Source: Rhodospirillaceae bacterium (GTDB taxonomy: Bacteria > Pseudomonadota > Alphaproteobacteria > Rhodospirillales > Magnetovibrionaceae). From it: DNA of 18,154 nt. This document shows, piece by piece, positions 8,009-15,295 of the stretch. The notes beneath the pieces are model-generated. The model was given only the letters and a program-made list of their open reading frames with translations, did not search any database and had not been told where the DNA came from. The position numbers and the translations under genes are program-made. The stretch covers positions 5,991 through 24,144 of the forward strand of contig NVSZ01000004.1 of assembly GCA_002732845.1 (NCBI GenBank), read 5' to 3'. The stretch's first letter is position 1, and each line of letters opens with the position of its first letter.

Positions 8009-8625
8009 TTGATTATCTCAAAATCTTGGGCGTTAAAATTACGGTCAAAGGCTTGCTTCAAATTCTTCACATCTAGTTTTGCCAGCAACGGCAAACGTCC
8101 AAGCACTTTTTGACCACTTATTTCGCCAATTGTGCGCATATTATCCGCATTTTCATCACCAACAAAAAGTACGCCCAACACATCCATGTCACGCGCCCGC
8201 AAAGCTTCTAGGGACAACAGAGTATGATTAAGGGTGCCGAGCCCGGTCCGTGTCACCAAAATTATCGGCTGATTCCAGCTTTTGAAGACATCAATAAAAA
8301 GCGTTTGGCGGTTAACAGGCACCATCAGCCCCCCGGCACCTTCGATGATCAAGGGGCTTTCATTAGGCGGCGTAAGCTGCCCCAGATCAATGTCCACGCC
8401 TTCCAATTCCGCCGCACGGTGTGGCGAAAGCGGCGCTTTCAGCACCACCGGGCTTGGCAATATGCGATCAGGGCCCAATTTTGTCATGCGACGAACGGCA
8501 TCGACATCGGTTTCTGGGTCTGTTCCGCATTGGATGGGTTTAAAATATTTTGCCCCCAAAGCCAGCGTTAACATTGAAGCGACGACGGATTTGCCAATAT
8601 CGGTATCGGTTCCAGTGATAATCAT
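8005..8625 (-). CDS. bioD: Dethiobiotin synthetase
   Basis: An ATP-dependent carboxylase that closes the ureido ring of DAPA to give dethiobiotin. The 206-residue protein begins [19 protein letters not shown], a P-loop of the BioD type with K12. It contains YFKPIQCGTDPETD (lysine equivalent to the substrate-binding K of KPV/KPI), KAPLSPHRAAELEG, and IIEGAGGLMVPVN, the conserved EGAGG motif. It is slightly shorter than E. coli BioD (about 225 residues) but nothing essential appears missing. The start overlaps the bioF stop by 4 bases and its stop overlaps the bioA start by 4 bases, a classic coupled arrangement. Confidence 0.96.
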   Translation of the reverse strand: MIITGTDTDIGKSVVASMLTLALGAKYFKPIQCGTDPETDVDAVRRMTKLGPDRILPSPVVLKAPLSPHRAAELEGVDIDLGQLTPPNESPLIIEGAGGLMVPVNRQTLFIDVFKSWNQPIILVTRTGLGTLNHTLLSLEALRARDMDVLGVLFVGDENADNMRTIGEISGQKVLGRLPLLAKLDVKNLKQAFDRNFNAQDFEIIK

Positions 8626-9728
8626 GACGCCAGCGCCTTTGCCAAATCATCAATATCGGATTTTGTAACGTTTAAGGTGATACTGAGCCGCAACCGCGCG
8701 GTATTTTTCGGCACCGTGGGGGTGCGAATGGCGCGAATGTCGAAGCCTTGGTCTTGCAAACGTTTGGCCTGATCAAAGGCCGCCCCATCGTCACCAATCA
8801 ACAGCGGAAGGATTTGCGTTTGCCCCGCCACGTTTTTAAAAACCGTGTGGGCATGGGCCACTAAATCCAACAGATCAGCCCGGCGTTTTGGTTCATCGCG
8901 CACGACTTTTAACGCCGCCTCGACCGCGACCGCCATCAACGGTGTCGGGGCCGTGGTGTAAATAAAGCTGCGCGCCGTATTGATCAGATACTCTTTTAAG
9001 ACTTGAGACAAGGTCACCAGCGCGCCCGCTTGGCCCAAGGCTTTGCCGCAGGTATGAACGGCAATTAGGTTTTCAGCGCCTTCGAATACGGCGCTCAAAC
9101 CTCGCCCGCTTGGGCCATAAACACCCGTCGCGTGGGCTTCGTCGACAATTAAATACGCGTCATAACGGTTCGCGATGTCCATCAATTCGGCCAACGGCGC
9201 GATATCGCCATCCATGGAATACACACTTTCCACCGCGATCCAGATGTTTTTGGCCCCGCGGTCGCGCGCGCGTTTCACCGCGTCTTCGCAGGCCCCAGCG
9301 TTATTGTGGGTAAACTTTGAAAATTTTGCAGGCGAGGCGTGGATGCCTTCTTTGGCGCTGGCGTGGACATATTCATCAAAGATGATTTTGTCCCCGCGTG
9401 CGGTCAGGGCCGTAAACACCGCTAAATTCGCCAAGTATCCGGTGGACATAAACAACGCGGCCTCGGCGCCAAAAAATTCGGCGGCAAAACGTTCAAGGCT
9501 TTCGTGTTGTGGGTGATTGCCGCGCAGCAATCGCGAGCCGCCCGCACCCAAGGCGATGCCGCTTTGCAAGTGTTCAATCAAATTTTGGCGAAGCCCGGCA
9601 TGCTGAGCCAAGCCCAAATAATCATTCGAGCTGAAATCAATTCCATTTGCCGAAATCAGAGCGCGTCGTTTATTCAGCACCGACAGCGCGGTCAGCTTGT
9701 CCTGAAACGGGTTCGTCACGGGCGACAT
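8622..9728 (-). CDS. bioF: 8-amino-7-oxononanoate (KAPA) synthase
   Basis: A PLP-dependent alpha-oxoamine synthase that condenses pimeloyl-thioester with alanine to KAPA. Of 368 residues, recognisable elements are [14 protein letters not shown] near residue 30, [52 protein letters not shown] (D196, H199) and [12 protein letters not shown] with the PLP lysine K229. The first enzyme using pimeloyl thioester is thus present, although no pimelate-making gene is recognised nearby. The ATG at 9726-9728 lies 59 bases inside bioB. It has no well-placed ribosome-binding site; a GTG at codon 4 (9717-9719) is spaced better from AGGATG, so the true start could be either. Confidence 0.95.
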   Translation of the reverse strand: MSPVTNPFQDKLTALSVLNKRRALISANGIDFSSNDYLGLAQHAGLRQNLIEHLQSGIALGAGGSRLLRGNHPQHESLERFAAEFFGAEAALFMSTGYLANLAVFTALTARGDKIIFDEYVHASAKEGIHASPAKFSKFTHNNAGACEDAVKRARDRGAKNIWIAVESVYSMDGDIAPLAELMDIANRYDAYLIVDEAHATGVYGPSGRGLSAVFEGAENLIAVHTCGKALGQAGALVTLSQVLKEYLINTARSFIYTTAPTPLMAVAVEAALKVVRDEPKRRADLLDLVAHAHTVFKNVAGQTQILPLLIGDDGAAFDQAKRLQDQGFDIRAIRTPTVPKNTARLRLSITLNVTKSDIDDLAKALAS

Positions 9729-10698
9729 CCTGAGTTTGGGCTTGAGGCGCTTGCGGTTTTAAATCAAGCCGGGAAAGAAGGTCCATATCGTTGGCCGATT
9801 GGACATTGGGTGTGGTCAAAAGTTTTTCGCCAAAGAAAACCGAGTTGGCACCGGCAAAGAAACACAGCGCTTGCGTTGCTTCATCCATGCTTTCGCGCCC
9901 AGCCGACAAGCGTACATACGAATTTGGCATCATGATGCGTGCCACGGCGACAGTGCGCACAAAGATGAATGGATCGATCTTATCGGCGTTTTCCAAGGGC
10001 GTACCTTTGACCCGCACCAACAGATTTATGGGCACGCTGCCGGGGTGCTCACCCATGTTCGCCAATTCCATCAAAAGAGCCGAACGGTCAGATTCACCCT
10101 CACCAAGGCCCAAAATGCCCCCGCAGCAGACATTAATGCCGGCGTCACGGACTTTTTCTAGGGTGTCGAGGCGATCTTGGAATTTTCGAGTGGTGATGAT
10201 TTTTTCATAATGTTCGCGTGAGGTATCCAGATTATGATTGTAATAATCCAACCCCGCGTCTTTTAGAGCACGCGTTTGATCTTCATCTAATGAGCCCAAC
10301 GTGACACAACATTCCATGCCGATCTGTTTGACGCTGCGGATCATTTCTAAAACCATCGGGAAATCACGTGAATTTGGATTTTTCCACGCCGCGCCCATGC
10401 AAAAACGTGTGGCCCCTCGATCTTTGGCGGCAACGGCCTGTTCCATCACCTTTTCAATTTCGACCAGGCGTTCTTTTTCCAAGTCCGTGCCGTGATGAGC
10501 ACTTTGCGGGCAGTATCCACAATCTTCGGGGCAACCGCCCGTTTTGATCGACATCAAGGAACTGAATTGAATTTCATTTGGGTCAAACACAGATTTGTGA
10601 ACCGTGTGGGCGCGATACAGCAATTCCATAAACGGTAAATCGTAAAGCGACTGAACTTCGTCGAGTGTCCAGTCATAGCGCAAGGTCAAATCGGTCAT
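9670..10698 (-). CDS. bioB: Biotin synthase (radical SAM)
   Basis: A radical-SAM enzyme that inserts sulfur into dethiobiotin. The 342-residue product has [16 protein letters not shown], with C56, C60 and C63 binding the [4Fe-4S] cluster. It also has the further cysteines expected for the auxiliary cluster ([28 protein letters not shown]) and the arginine in VRLSAGRE. The frame is open upstream to a GTG at 10755, but starting at the ATG 10696-10698 gives [20 protein letters not shown], which aligns with the usual BioB N-terminus; its ribosome-binding site is poor. The C-terminus has a polar extension (after SRLDLKPQ) that covers the bioF start. First gene of the operon; no BirA- or BioR-type operator was recognised upstream. 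Confidence 0.96.
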   Translation of the reverse strand: MTDLTLRYDWTLDEVQSLYDLPFMELLYRAHTVHKSVFDPNEIQFSSLMSIKTGGCPEDCGYCPQSAHHGTDLEKERLVEIEKVMEQAVAAKDRGATRFCMGAAWKNPNSRDFPMVLEMIRSVKQIGMECCVTLGSLDEDQTRALKDAGLDYYNHNLDTSREHYEKIITTRKFQDRLDTLEKVRDAGINVCCGGILGLGEGESDRSALLMELANMGEHPGSVPINLLVRVKGTPLENADKIDPFIFVRTVAVARIMMPNSYVRLSAGRESMDEATQALCFFAGANSVFFGEKLLTTPNVQSANDMDLLSRLDLKPQAPQAQTQDVARDEPVSGQADRAVGAE

Positions 10699-10842
10699 GA
10701 AATTAGCGGCCCATATATGATGTATTACTGTCCTAAGGTAGGTTTGCCGCATCACCGGGGCAAGTTAATTATGACAAAGTCTTGAAAAATCCCCGGCATT
10801 GAGTCATTTTGTCGCCAAATTAAAATTGAGGAAGACCATATT
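10699..10842. promoter_or_regulatory. Divergent intergenic region between bioB and the SpoU gene
   Basis: 144 bases carry the start signals for the biotin operon (minus) and the methyltransferase gene (plus). For the plus strand, TTGAAA (10782-10787) with CATTTT 17 bases later is a possible weak sigma70 promoter, and GAGGAAG (10828-10834) is a good ribosome-binding site for the ATG at 10843. For bioB only weak -35/-10 candidates are visible. I looked for the alphaproteobacterial BioR box (TTATCTATAA-like) and the BirA operator and saw neither. Confidence 0.35.
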
Positions 10843-11430
10843 ATGAGAGGTTATTTTGGCATTGGTGCCGAAGGTATCAGCAAGTCCATGAATGTCGGCG
10901 CGATTTTTCGCACCGCACACGCGTTTGGCGCCAGCTTTGTTTATACCGTGAACGCGGCCTATGGGCGCAAACAAGGTGGTTGGGCTGACACGTCTAATTC
11001 ATTGGAACATCTACCTTTTTACGACTTTCCGACGATCAACGATATGCAATTGCCCAAAGACTGTCGTTTGGTCGGCGTAGAATTGACCGACGATGCGGTT
11101 GAACTGCCCAGTTTTCGCCACCCCAGCAAATGTGCCTATATCTTAGGGCCAGAGCGTGGGTCTTTGTCGCCTGAAATGGTCGAAAAATGCGAATTTGTTG
11201 TGAAAATCCCCACCAAATTTTGCATCAACGTGTCAGTGGCGGCGGCTTTGATTATGTATGACCGAACTATTTCAATGGGTCGTTTTGCCGAGCGTCCGGT
11301 GCGCGCGGGTGGTCCAGTCCAAGAATTAGCCGAACACCAACACGGTCTTCAATTGCTTAAAACCGCTGAAAAGTTTTTACAAACGCCGCCTATGGGCGAA
11401 GGCTTTGATCCCGATGGATACAATGACTAA
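10843..11430 (+). CDS. SpoU/TrmH family RNA 2'-O-methyltransferase
   Basis: A 195-residue SPOUT-fold methyltransferase. The three SpoU motifs are clear: motif 1 around residues 14-31 (SKSMNVGAIFRTAHAFGASF), motif 2 CAYILGPERGSLSPEMVEKC, and motif 3 VVKIPTKFCINVSVAAALIMYDR. It begins directly at the catalytic domain without an N-terminal RNA-binding extension, like TrmH/TrmL-type minimal enzymes. The RNA target (a tRNA or rRNA ribose) cannot be told from this; TrmL-like is one possibility. The ATG at 10843 has GAGGAAG eight bases upstream. It is followed 27 bases later by the IalB-type gene on the same strand, so the two may be cotranscribed. Confidence 0.9.
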   Translation: MRGYFGIGAEGISKSMNVGAIFRTAHAFGASFVYTVNAAYGRKQGGWADTSNSLEHLPFYDFPTINDMQLPKDCRLVGVELTDDAVELPSFRHPSKCAYILGPERGSLSPEMVEKCEFVVKIPTKFCINVSVAAALIMYDRTISMGRFAERPVRAGGPVQELAEHQHGLQLLKTAEKFLQTPPMGEGFDPDGYND

Positions 11431-11457
11431 TCATTCAAAATCTGCTAGGTTAAAATT

Positions 11458-11961
11458 ATGAACATATTGCGCCGATTTATATATATCCTTGCCTGCGGAC
11501 TGTACGCGGCCCCAAGTTATGCCGCTACCACCACGCATGGGGACTGGTTGGCTTACAGCCAAAAAGAACGTGGCAATCAGGCCTGTATTATGTCCAGCGA
11601 ACCCAGCAAATCGGCTGGTAAATACACCAAACGCGGACAAATCTACCTCATCATTGCGCATCGCCCATCCGAACAACGGTACAATGAAGTTAGTTTTCAG
11701 GCGGGCTATACCCTTAAAAAAGAATCCACTGTTCTTGCCGTTATCGATGGCAAGACAAAATTCAGCCTGCAATCGAACAAAGGCCACGCATGGACCATCG
11801 ACGCGCAAACCGATGAAGCCATGATTAAGGCCATGCGGGCCGGCACAACTTTGGTTGTCAAAGGTGTGTCGTCACGCGGCACAAAAACCACCGACACGTT
11901 TTCGCTAAAAGGCTTTACGGCCGCTGTGAAATCCATCAACAAAACCTGTAAAGTAAAATAG
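11458..11961 (+). CDS. Invasion-associated locus B (IalB) family periplasmic protein
   Basis: A 167-residue secreted protein with a Sec signal peptide: basic MNILRR, a hydrophobic core, and probable cleavage after SYA (residue 22). The mature part starts near [10 protein letters not shown], the G-D-W segment common in this family, followed by CIMSSEPS and [11 protein letters not shown] later [25 protein letters not shown] segment matches the typical S-x-x-G-x-x-x-x-D-x-F-S-L-x-G-F end. The mature protein has two cysteines, C43 and C164, likely disulfide-bonded. The family is common in non-pathogenic alphaproteobacteria and the name does not imply virulence here; function is unknown. C13 faintly resembles a lipobox but is too early for confidence. 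rlmN follows 20 bases later, a neighbourhood I believe recurs in alphaproteobacteria. Confidence 0.85.
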   Translation: MNILRRFIYILACGLYAAPSYAATTTHGDWLAYSQKERGNQACIMSSEPSKSAGKYTKRGQIYLIIAHRPSEQRYNEVSFQAGYTLKKESTVLAVIDGKTKFSLQSNKGHAWTIDAQTDEAMIKAMRAGTTLVVKGVSSRGTKTTDTFSLKGFTAAVKSINKTCKVK

Positions 11962-11981
11962 GCTACAAACGGCACAAGAAT

Positions 11982-13103
11982 ATGACCCAATCGCTCACAA
12001 ACCTCGTCGGACTAAATCGCGATCAATTGATTGCGGTGCTCGCCAGCATTGATGAAAAGCCCTTTCGCGCAAAACAGCTTTGGCATTGGATGTATCATCG
12101 CGGCGTGACCAGTTTCGATGACATGACAAACATCGGCAAACCGCTGCGCGCCAAATTGCAAGAGGGCTTTTATGTCGGCCGCCCAGAAATTGTCGAAGCC
12201 TTGGTCAGTAACGATGGTACGCGAAAATGGCTGTTGCGGTTGGAAGACGGTAACGAAATCGAAACCGTGATGATTCCCGACGACGGACGTGGCGCGTTGT
12301 GTGTATCGTCTCAGGTGGGCTGCACCTTAAATTGCGATTTTTGCAATACCGGTACGCAACGCCTTGTGCGCAACTTAACGTCGGCAGAAATTATCGGGCA
12401 AATCTTGGTCGCCCGCGATCAGATGCAAGAATGGCCGTCCGGGGTCGAGGGACGCATTCTCACCAACATCGTGATGATGGGCATGGGGGAACCGTTGATG
12501 AATTTTGACAACGTCAAAACCGCGCTCAACATCACCATGGATGGCGAAGGCTTGGCTATTTCGTGTCGCCGCATCACCCTGTCCACATCCGGCGTTGTGC
12601 CGATGATGGAACGCGCCGGGCATGAAATTGGCGTGGACTTGGCCATCAGCCTGCACGCCCCAAACGATGAATTGCGCGATGTGCTGGTGCCTATTAACAA
12701 AAAATATCCGTTGGACGTATTGTTAACCGCCTGCGCGTCTTATCCCGGAGCCCGCAATGCGCGCCGCATCACCATGGAATACGTGATGATCAAAGACTTA
12801 AATGATAGCCCTGAAGATGCCCGTAAATTGGTCTCCTTGATGCGTAAATACAAAATACCCGCCAAGTTCAATTTGATTCCGTTTAACCCTTGGCCCGGTA
12901 CCAATTACGAATGTTCGACCAATAATGCGGTTCACCGTTTTTCAAAAATCCTGAACGACGAAGGATATTCGGCACCCATTCGCAAACCCCGGGGCCGTGA
13001 CATTATGGCTGCCTGTGGGCAATTAAAATCGGCCAGCGAAAACAAAAAGCTTCTTGAACGCCAGGCAAAACAACAGCAAAAAATAGTCTCAGACGTCGCC
13101 TAA
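11982..13103 (+). CDS. rlmN: Dual-specificity 23S rRNA (A2503) / tRNA (A37) C2-methyltransferase
   Basis: A radical-SAM methyltransferase that modifies A2503 of 23S rRNA and A37 of some tRNAs. The 373-residue product has the RlmN layout: N-terminal HhH-like domain ([14 protein letters not shown]), then [21 protein letters not shown]. The cluster motif CTLNCDFC is C114, C118 and C121. [22 protein letters not shown] and [18 protein letters not shown] are further family landmarks. The C-terminal cysteine in DIMAACGQL (C345) is the expected methyl-carrying/resolving residue, which favours RlmN. The tail after it is lysine/glutamine-rich. The ribosome-binding site is weak and the gene probably relies on coupling to the upstream gene. 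Confidence 0.97.
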   Translation: MTQSLTNLVGLNRDQLIAVLASIDEKPFRAKQLWHWMYHRGVTSFDDMTNIGKPLRAKLQEGFYVGRPEIVEALVSNDGTRKWLLRLEDGNEIETVMIPDDGRGALCVSSQVGCTLNCDFCNTGTQRLVRNLTSAEIIGQILVARDQMQEWPSGVEGRILTNIVMMGMGEPLMNFDNVKTALNITMDGEGLAISCRRITLSTSGVVPMMERAGHEIGVDLAISLHAPNDELRDVLVPINKKYPLDVLLTACASYPGARNARRITMEYVMIKDLNDSPEDARKLVSLMRKYKIPAKFNLIPFNPWPGTNYECSTNNAVHRFSKILNDEGYSAPIRKPRGRDIMAACGQLKSASENKKLLERQAKQQQKIVSDVA

Positions 13104-13115
13104 AAAACTTCACCC

Positions 13116-13144
13116 TTGGAAGATTCAGAATTATTTGCTATTCT
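13116..13144 (+). promoter_or_regulatory. Probable sigma70-type promoter of the TetR gene
   Basis: TTGGAA (13116-13121) and TATTCT (13139-13144) are separated by 17 bases, a good match to sigma70 spacing and consensus, and end 31 bases before the TetR start codon. No GAACG-type operator is visible here, so the regulator may not control its own transcription through that motif. Prediction only. Confidence 0.5.
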
Positions 13145-13175
13145 TAACCGATCAGTCAAAAACTAGGATTTTTTC

Positions 13176-13760
13176 ATGGCCCGCCCCCAAGCTTTTGAAC
13201 GCGCCGATGTTCTTTCTTCTGCTCTGCAGGTGTTTTGGCAGAAAGGCTATGATGGCGCATCGGTTCAAGACCTGGTCGAGGCCACCGGGCTCAACCGGGG
13301 AAGCCTGTACAATTCATTTGGCGACAAAGCCGATCTTTTTGCCGAAGTCATGGAACTTTATAAAAGCCACTCTCCTATCAAACCCATGATTATGGCCGCC
13401 GATGACGCAGATGTATCGCTCCTTTTTAAAGACTTTTTTCAAAGATTAGTGGACCGCGCTCAAGCCGATCCCGACCACAAAGGCTGCCTGCTCACAAACA
13501 CGGCCGCCGGATTTTATGGCTGCTCGGATCAAATGACCGAATGGGTCTGTGAAAGCTTAGACAGCCTAGAAGCCTTGTTTGTGCGTTTGATTGAACGCGG
13601 ACAAGAATTTGATGACATCAGTTCATCGGCCGATCCCCTGAAACTCGCAAGGTTTCTGATCGCTGCCGCACAGGGCCTTAATGTGATGGCCCGAACCGGG
13701 GCAAATGCACGCATGCTACAAGATATTGCAGACCAAACCTTAGAAGCCCTTAATACCTAA
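13176..13760 (+). CDS. TetR/AcrR family transcriptional regulator
   Basis: A 194-residue one-component repressor. The N-terminal DNA-binding domain (about residues 8-55) includes ALQVFWQKGYDGASVQDLVEATGLNRGSLYNSFGDKADLFAEVM, with the helix-turn-helix at about residues 28-47; this is textbook TetR. The C-terminal ligand domain (residues 60-194) contains KGCLLTNTAAGF, a motif seen in many TetR regulators of the group responding to electrophiles or small organic compounds. C104 and C115 are potential redox- or electrophile-sensing cysteines, but that is speculation. The ATG at 13176 has TAGGA upstream. It lies 112 bases before the AhpD-like gene, whose promoter carries two inverted repeats that are the obvious binding sites for this protein. 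Confidence 0.93.
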   Translation: MARPQAFERADVLSSALQVFWQKGYDGASVQDLVEATGLNRGSLYNSFGDKADLFAEVMELYKSHSPIKPMIMAADDADVSLLFKDFFQRLVDRAQADPDHKGCLLTNTAAGFYGCSDQMTEWVCESLDSLEALFVRLIERGQEFDDISSSADPLKLARFLIAAAQGLNVMARTGANARMLQDIADQTLEALNT

Positions 13761-13762
13761 CT

Positions 13763-13792
13763 CGCTTATTTGAACGTTCGTTCAAATAAGCG
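13763..13792. promoter_or_regulatory. Operator 1: perfect 30-base inverted repeat upstream of the -35 box
   Basis: The arms are CGCTTATTTGAACG and CGTTCAAATAAGCG, exact reverse complements of 14 bases, separated by TT. The inverted repeat abuts the -35 hexamer at 13794-13799. It is not followed by a T-run, so an operator is a better reading than a terminator of the TetR gene. The core GAACG-TT-CGTTC is of the size and symmetry usual for TetR-family operators. Confidence 0.75.
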
Positions 13793-13793
13793 C

Positions 13794-13821
13794 TTGACGT
13801 TTTCCTCCCGAATGATAATCT
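13794..13821 (+). promoter_or_regulatory. Sigma70-type promoter of the AhpD-like gene
   Basis: A -35 TTGACG (13794-13799) and a -10 TAATCT (13816-13821) lie 16 bases apart. The -10 box is preceded by TGA, an extended -10 element. Transcription would start near 13828, leaving a leader of about 45 bases that contains operator 2 and the AAGGAG ribosome-binding site. Likely repressible by the upstream TetR-family protein. Confidence 0.68.
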
Positions 13822-13829
13822 TTAATTAT

Positions 13830-13848
13830 ATTTGAACGTTCGTTCTAT
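13830..13848. promoter_or_regulatory. Operator 2: second GAACG-TT-CGTTC inverted repeat, at the transcription start
   Basis: The stretch 13830-13845 repeats 16 bases of operator 1 exactly (13768-13783), centred on the same GAACG-TT-CGTTC palindrome. The outer arms are less symmetric than in operator 1. The two centres are 62 bases apart, close to six helical turns, so dimers bound at both would face the same side of DNA. It overlaps the predicted start of transcription. Confidence 0.7.
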
Positions 13849-13872
13849 AACTAACTCAATAAGGAGCTTCTC

Positions 13873-14448
13873 ATGCCTTTATCAACCTTACACACTTTGG
13901 AAACTGCGCCAGAAGGATCACGCGACGTCCTGCAAGCTTATCAAGATCGTTTTGGATTTGTGCCAAACATTGTTGCTTTGTTGGCCGATTCACCCGCCGC
14001 CTTAAACGGTTATGCAACGTCGTATAACCTGCTGGATGAATCTGATTTCACGCCGCCCGAGCAACAGTTGATTTTTTTGGCGGTGAGTGTTGCCAATAAA
14101 TGTACATATTGCGTTGCGGCCCATTCCATGGCGGGCAAAATGGTTGGGCTGGATGATCAGACCATCAATGCGGTTCGCGATGGCACAACCGTTTTGGATT
14201 CGAAAAACGCCGCCATTGCCGATTTTGCGACAAAAATTGTCAACGCACGCGGTTTTGTCAGCCCTGACGCCATCAATGATTTCTTAGCGGCTGGACATAC
14301 TCAGGCTCAAATTTTAGATGTATTATTAGGGGTTTCGACCAAGACTATTAGCAATTACGCCAATCATATTGCTGATACCCCCTTGGATGAGGCTTTTGCA
14401 CCCATGGCTTGGACGCCACCGGCCGAGAACATTCGCAAGGCGTCTTAA
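13873..14448 (+). CDS. AhpD-like / carboxymuconolactone decarboxylase-fold redox protein
   Basis: A 191-residue helical protein of the AhpD/CMD family. The catalytic motif is CTYCVAAHS (C77, C80, H84), preceded by E63 in PPEQQLIFLAVSVANK; together they form the E...CxxC...H relay used by AhpD-type alkylhydroperoxidases. The N-terminal third (YQDRFGFVPNIVALLADSPAALNGYATSYNLL) is typical of the 'peroxidase-related' CMD subgroup. True carboxymuconolactone decarboxylases lack the CxxC, so a thiol peroxidase or disulfide reductase role is more likely; the substrate is unknown. The ribosome-binding site AAGGAG (13861-13866) is strong. Expression is probably controlled by the adjacent TetR protein through the two operators. 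Confidence 0.9.
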   Translation: MPLSTLHTLETAPEGSRDVLQAYQDRFGFVPNIVALLADSPAALNGYATSYNLLDESDFTPPEQQLIFLAVSVANKCTYCVAAHSMAGKMVGLDDQTINAVRDGTTVLDSKNAAIADFATKIVNARGFVSPDAINDFLAAGHTQAQILDVLLGVSTKTISNYANHIADTPLDEAFAPMAWTPPAENIRKAS

Positions 14449-14472
14449 TGATTCGCTATCCCCAGCGCCCTT

Positions 14473-14526
14473 CCCTTGATTGTTTTTTCTTTCCTATTTA
14501 GGTAAAGACAATCAAGGGGATTTTTT
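14473..14526 (+). terminator. Long-loop intrinsic terminator or attenuator
   Basis: Arms CCCTTGATTGT (14473-14483) and ACAATCAAGGG (14508-14518) pair perfectly over 11 bases and are followed by GA and six T (14521-14526). The 24-base loop can fold further (CTTTCC with GGTAAAG, one bulge). It lies between the AhpD-like stop and the DsbA-like ribosome-binding site, so it either ends the first transcript or only partly terminates before the next gene. Confidence 0.75.
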
Positions 14527-14542
14527 CAACGAGGATGTTTTC

Positions 14543-15211
14543 ATGAAATCTGAGACGGATATCGTTAATGCCTACACCTATCAATTAGGACCGGGTCGAC
14601 ACATTTTGTATTTTGGCGACCCCATGTGTTCATGGTGTTGGGGATTTGCCCCCGTCATCAACGAAATGCTCATCGCCACCCAAACTAAATCTTCCTTTCA
14701 AGTCATCACGACGGGTCTTCGCCCCGGTGTTTTAGAGCCGTGGGATGATCAACTGCGGGGATCTATTCGTCATCATTGGCAGAGCGTCGTTGACAAAACC
14801 GGGCAGCCGTTTGATTTTGCCCGCGTAGATGATTCAGGCTTTATTTACAATACCGAGCCCGCGTGTCGTGCCGTGGTCACGGTTCGCAATCTTAAACCCA
14901 ATGCGACGTTTGAGATGTTTGAGTCCTTGCAACGGGCGTTTTACGCTGAAGGCCAAGACATCACCACGGCAGAAACTTTAAGCGAAATTGCCCGCACCTG
15001 TGGCGTTGATCCAGCAACATTTATGAAAGAATTTAACCAACAGGTCACCCAAGATCAAACCCTTAAAGATTTCCAACTGACGCGGATTTTCGGTGTTCGC
15101 GGGTTTCCGACCATGCTGTTGATCAACGATCAAGGCATCCAAACTTTAACCACAGGCTATCAGCCGTGGAAATCTTTACGGCCTCGCTTGGAAGAATGGT
15201 TGAACACGTAA
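14543..15211 (+). CDS. DsbA-family thiol-disulfide protein (COG3531-like, CSWC)
   Basis: A 222-residue thioredoxin-fold protein. The active site is GDPMCSWCWGFAPV (C29, C32), and the expected cis-proline loop is VRGFPTMLLINDQG near residue 190, separated by a helical insertion as in DsbA. There is no signal peptide, so it is probably cytoplasmic, as for the COG3531 group of predicted disulfide isomerases. The frame is open upstream to 14480, but that would start inside the terminator hairpin. I chose the ATG at 14543, which has GAGGA at 14531-14535 seven bases upstream. Its position after the AhpD-like gene suggests a shared thiol-redox task, with the hairpin setting their ratio. Substrate unknown. 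Confidence 0.88.
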   Translation: MKSETDIVNAYTYQLGPGRHILYFGDPMCSWCWGFAPVINEMLIATQTKSSFQVITTGLRPGVLEPWDDQLRGSIRHHWQSVVDKTGQPFDFARVDDSGFIYNTEPACRAVVTVRNLKPNATFEMFESLQRAFYAEGQDITTAETLSEIARTCGVDPATFMKEFNQQVTQDQTLKDFQLTRIFGVRGFPTMLLINDQGIQTLTTGYQPWKSLRPRLEEWLNT

Positions 15212-15227
15212 TGTTTTCGCCTATACT
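15200..15227 (+). promoter_or_regulatory. Probable argG promoter, overlapping the end of the DsbA-like gene
   Basis: TTGAAC (15200-15205) and TATACT (15222-15227) are 16 bases apart. The -35 box lies in the last codons of the DsbA-like gene. Transcription would begin near 15234, exactly at the first of two small inverted repeats in the argG leader. Confidence 0.55.
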
Positions 15228-15233
15228 GCGCCC

Positions 15234-15266
15234 GCCTAGGGTCTAGGCTCATGGGCCGCGTGGCCC
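15234..15266 (+). repeat. Two adjacent small inverted repeats in the argG leader
   Basis: GCCTAG-GGT-CTAGGC (15234-15248) and GGGCC-GCGT-GGCCC (15253-15266) are both perfect. They fall between the predicted promoter and the argG ribosome-binding site AAGGA (15282-15286). They could be an operator at the start site, 5' RNA hairpins, or chance. No T-run follows, so not a terminator. Confidence 0.5.
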
Positions 15267-15295
15267 TCACATTATTCATTCAAGGAAATTCTTTC

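Noticed and set aside
10699..10842. BioR box or BirA operator upstream of bioB
   Set aside because: No TTATCTATAA-like palindrome or TTGTAAACC-type dyad could be found by eye; the TAATACATCATATA stretch is not symmetric enough.
13763..13792. The 30-base inverted repeat as a terminator of the TetR gene
   Set aside because: No T-run follows, and its core is repeated downstream of the promoter, which fits an operator.
14480..14542. Upstream ATG (14480) as start of the DsbA-like protein
   Set aside because: The added 21 residues would be encoded by the terminator hairpin; the ATG at 14543 has a better ribosome-binding site.
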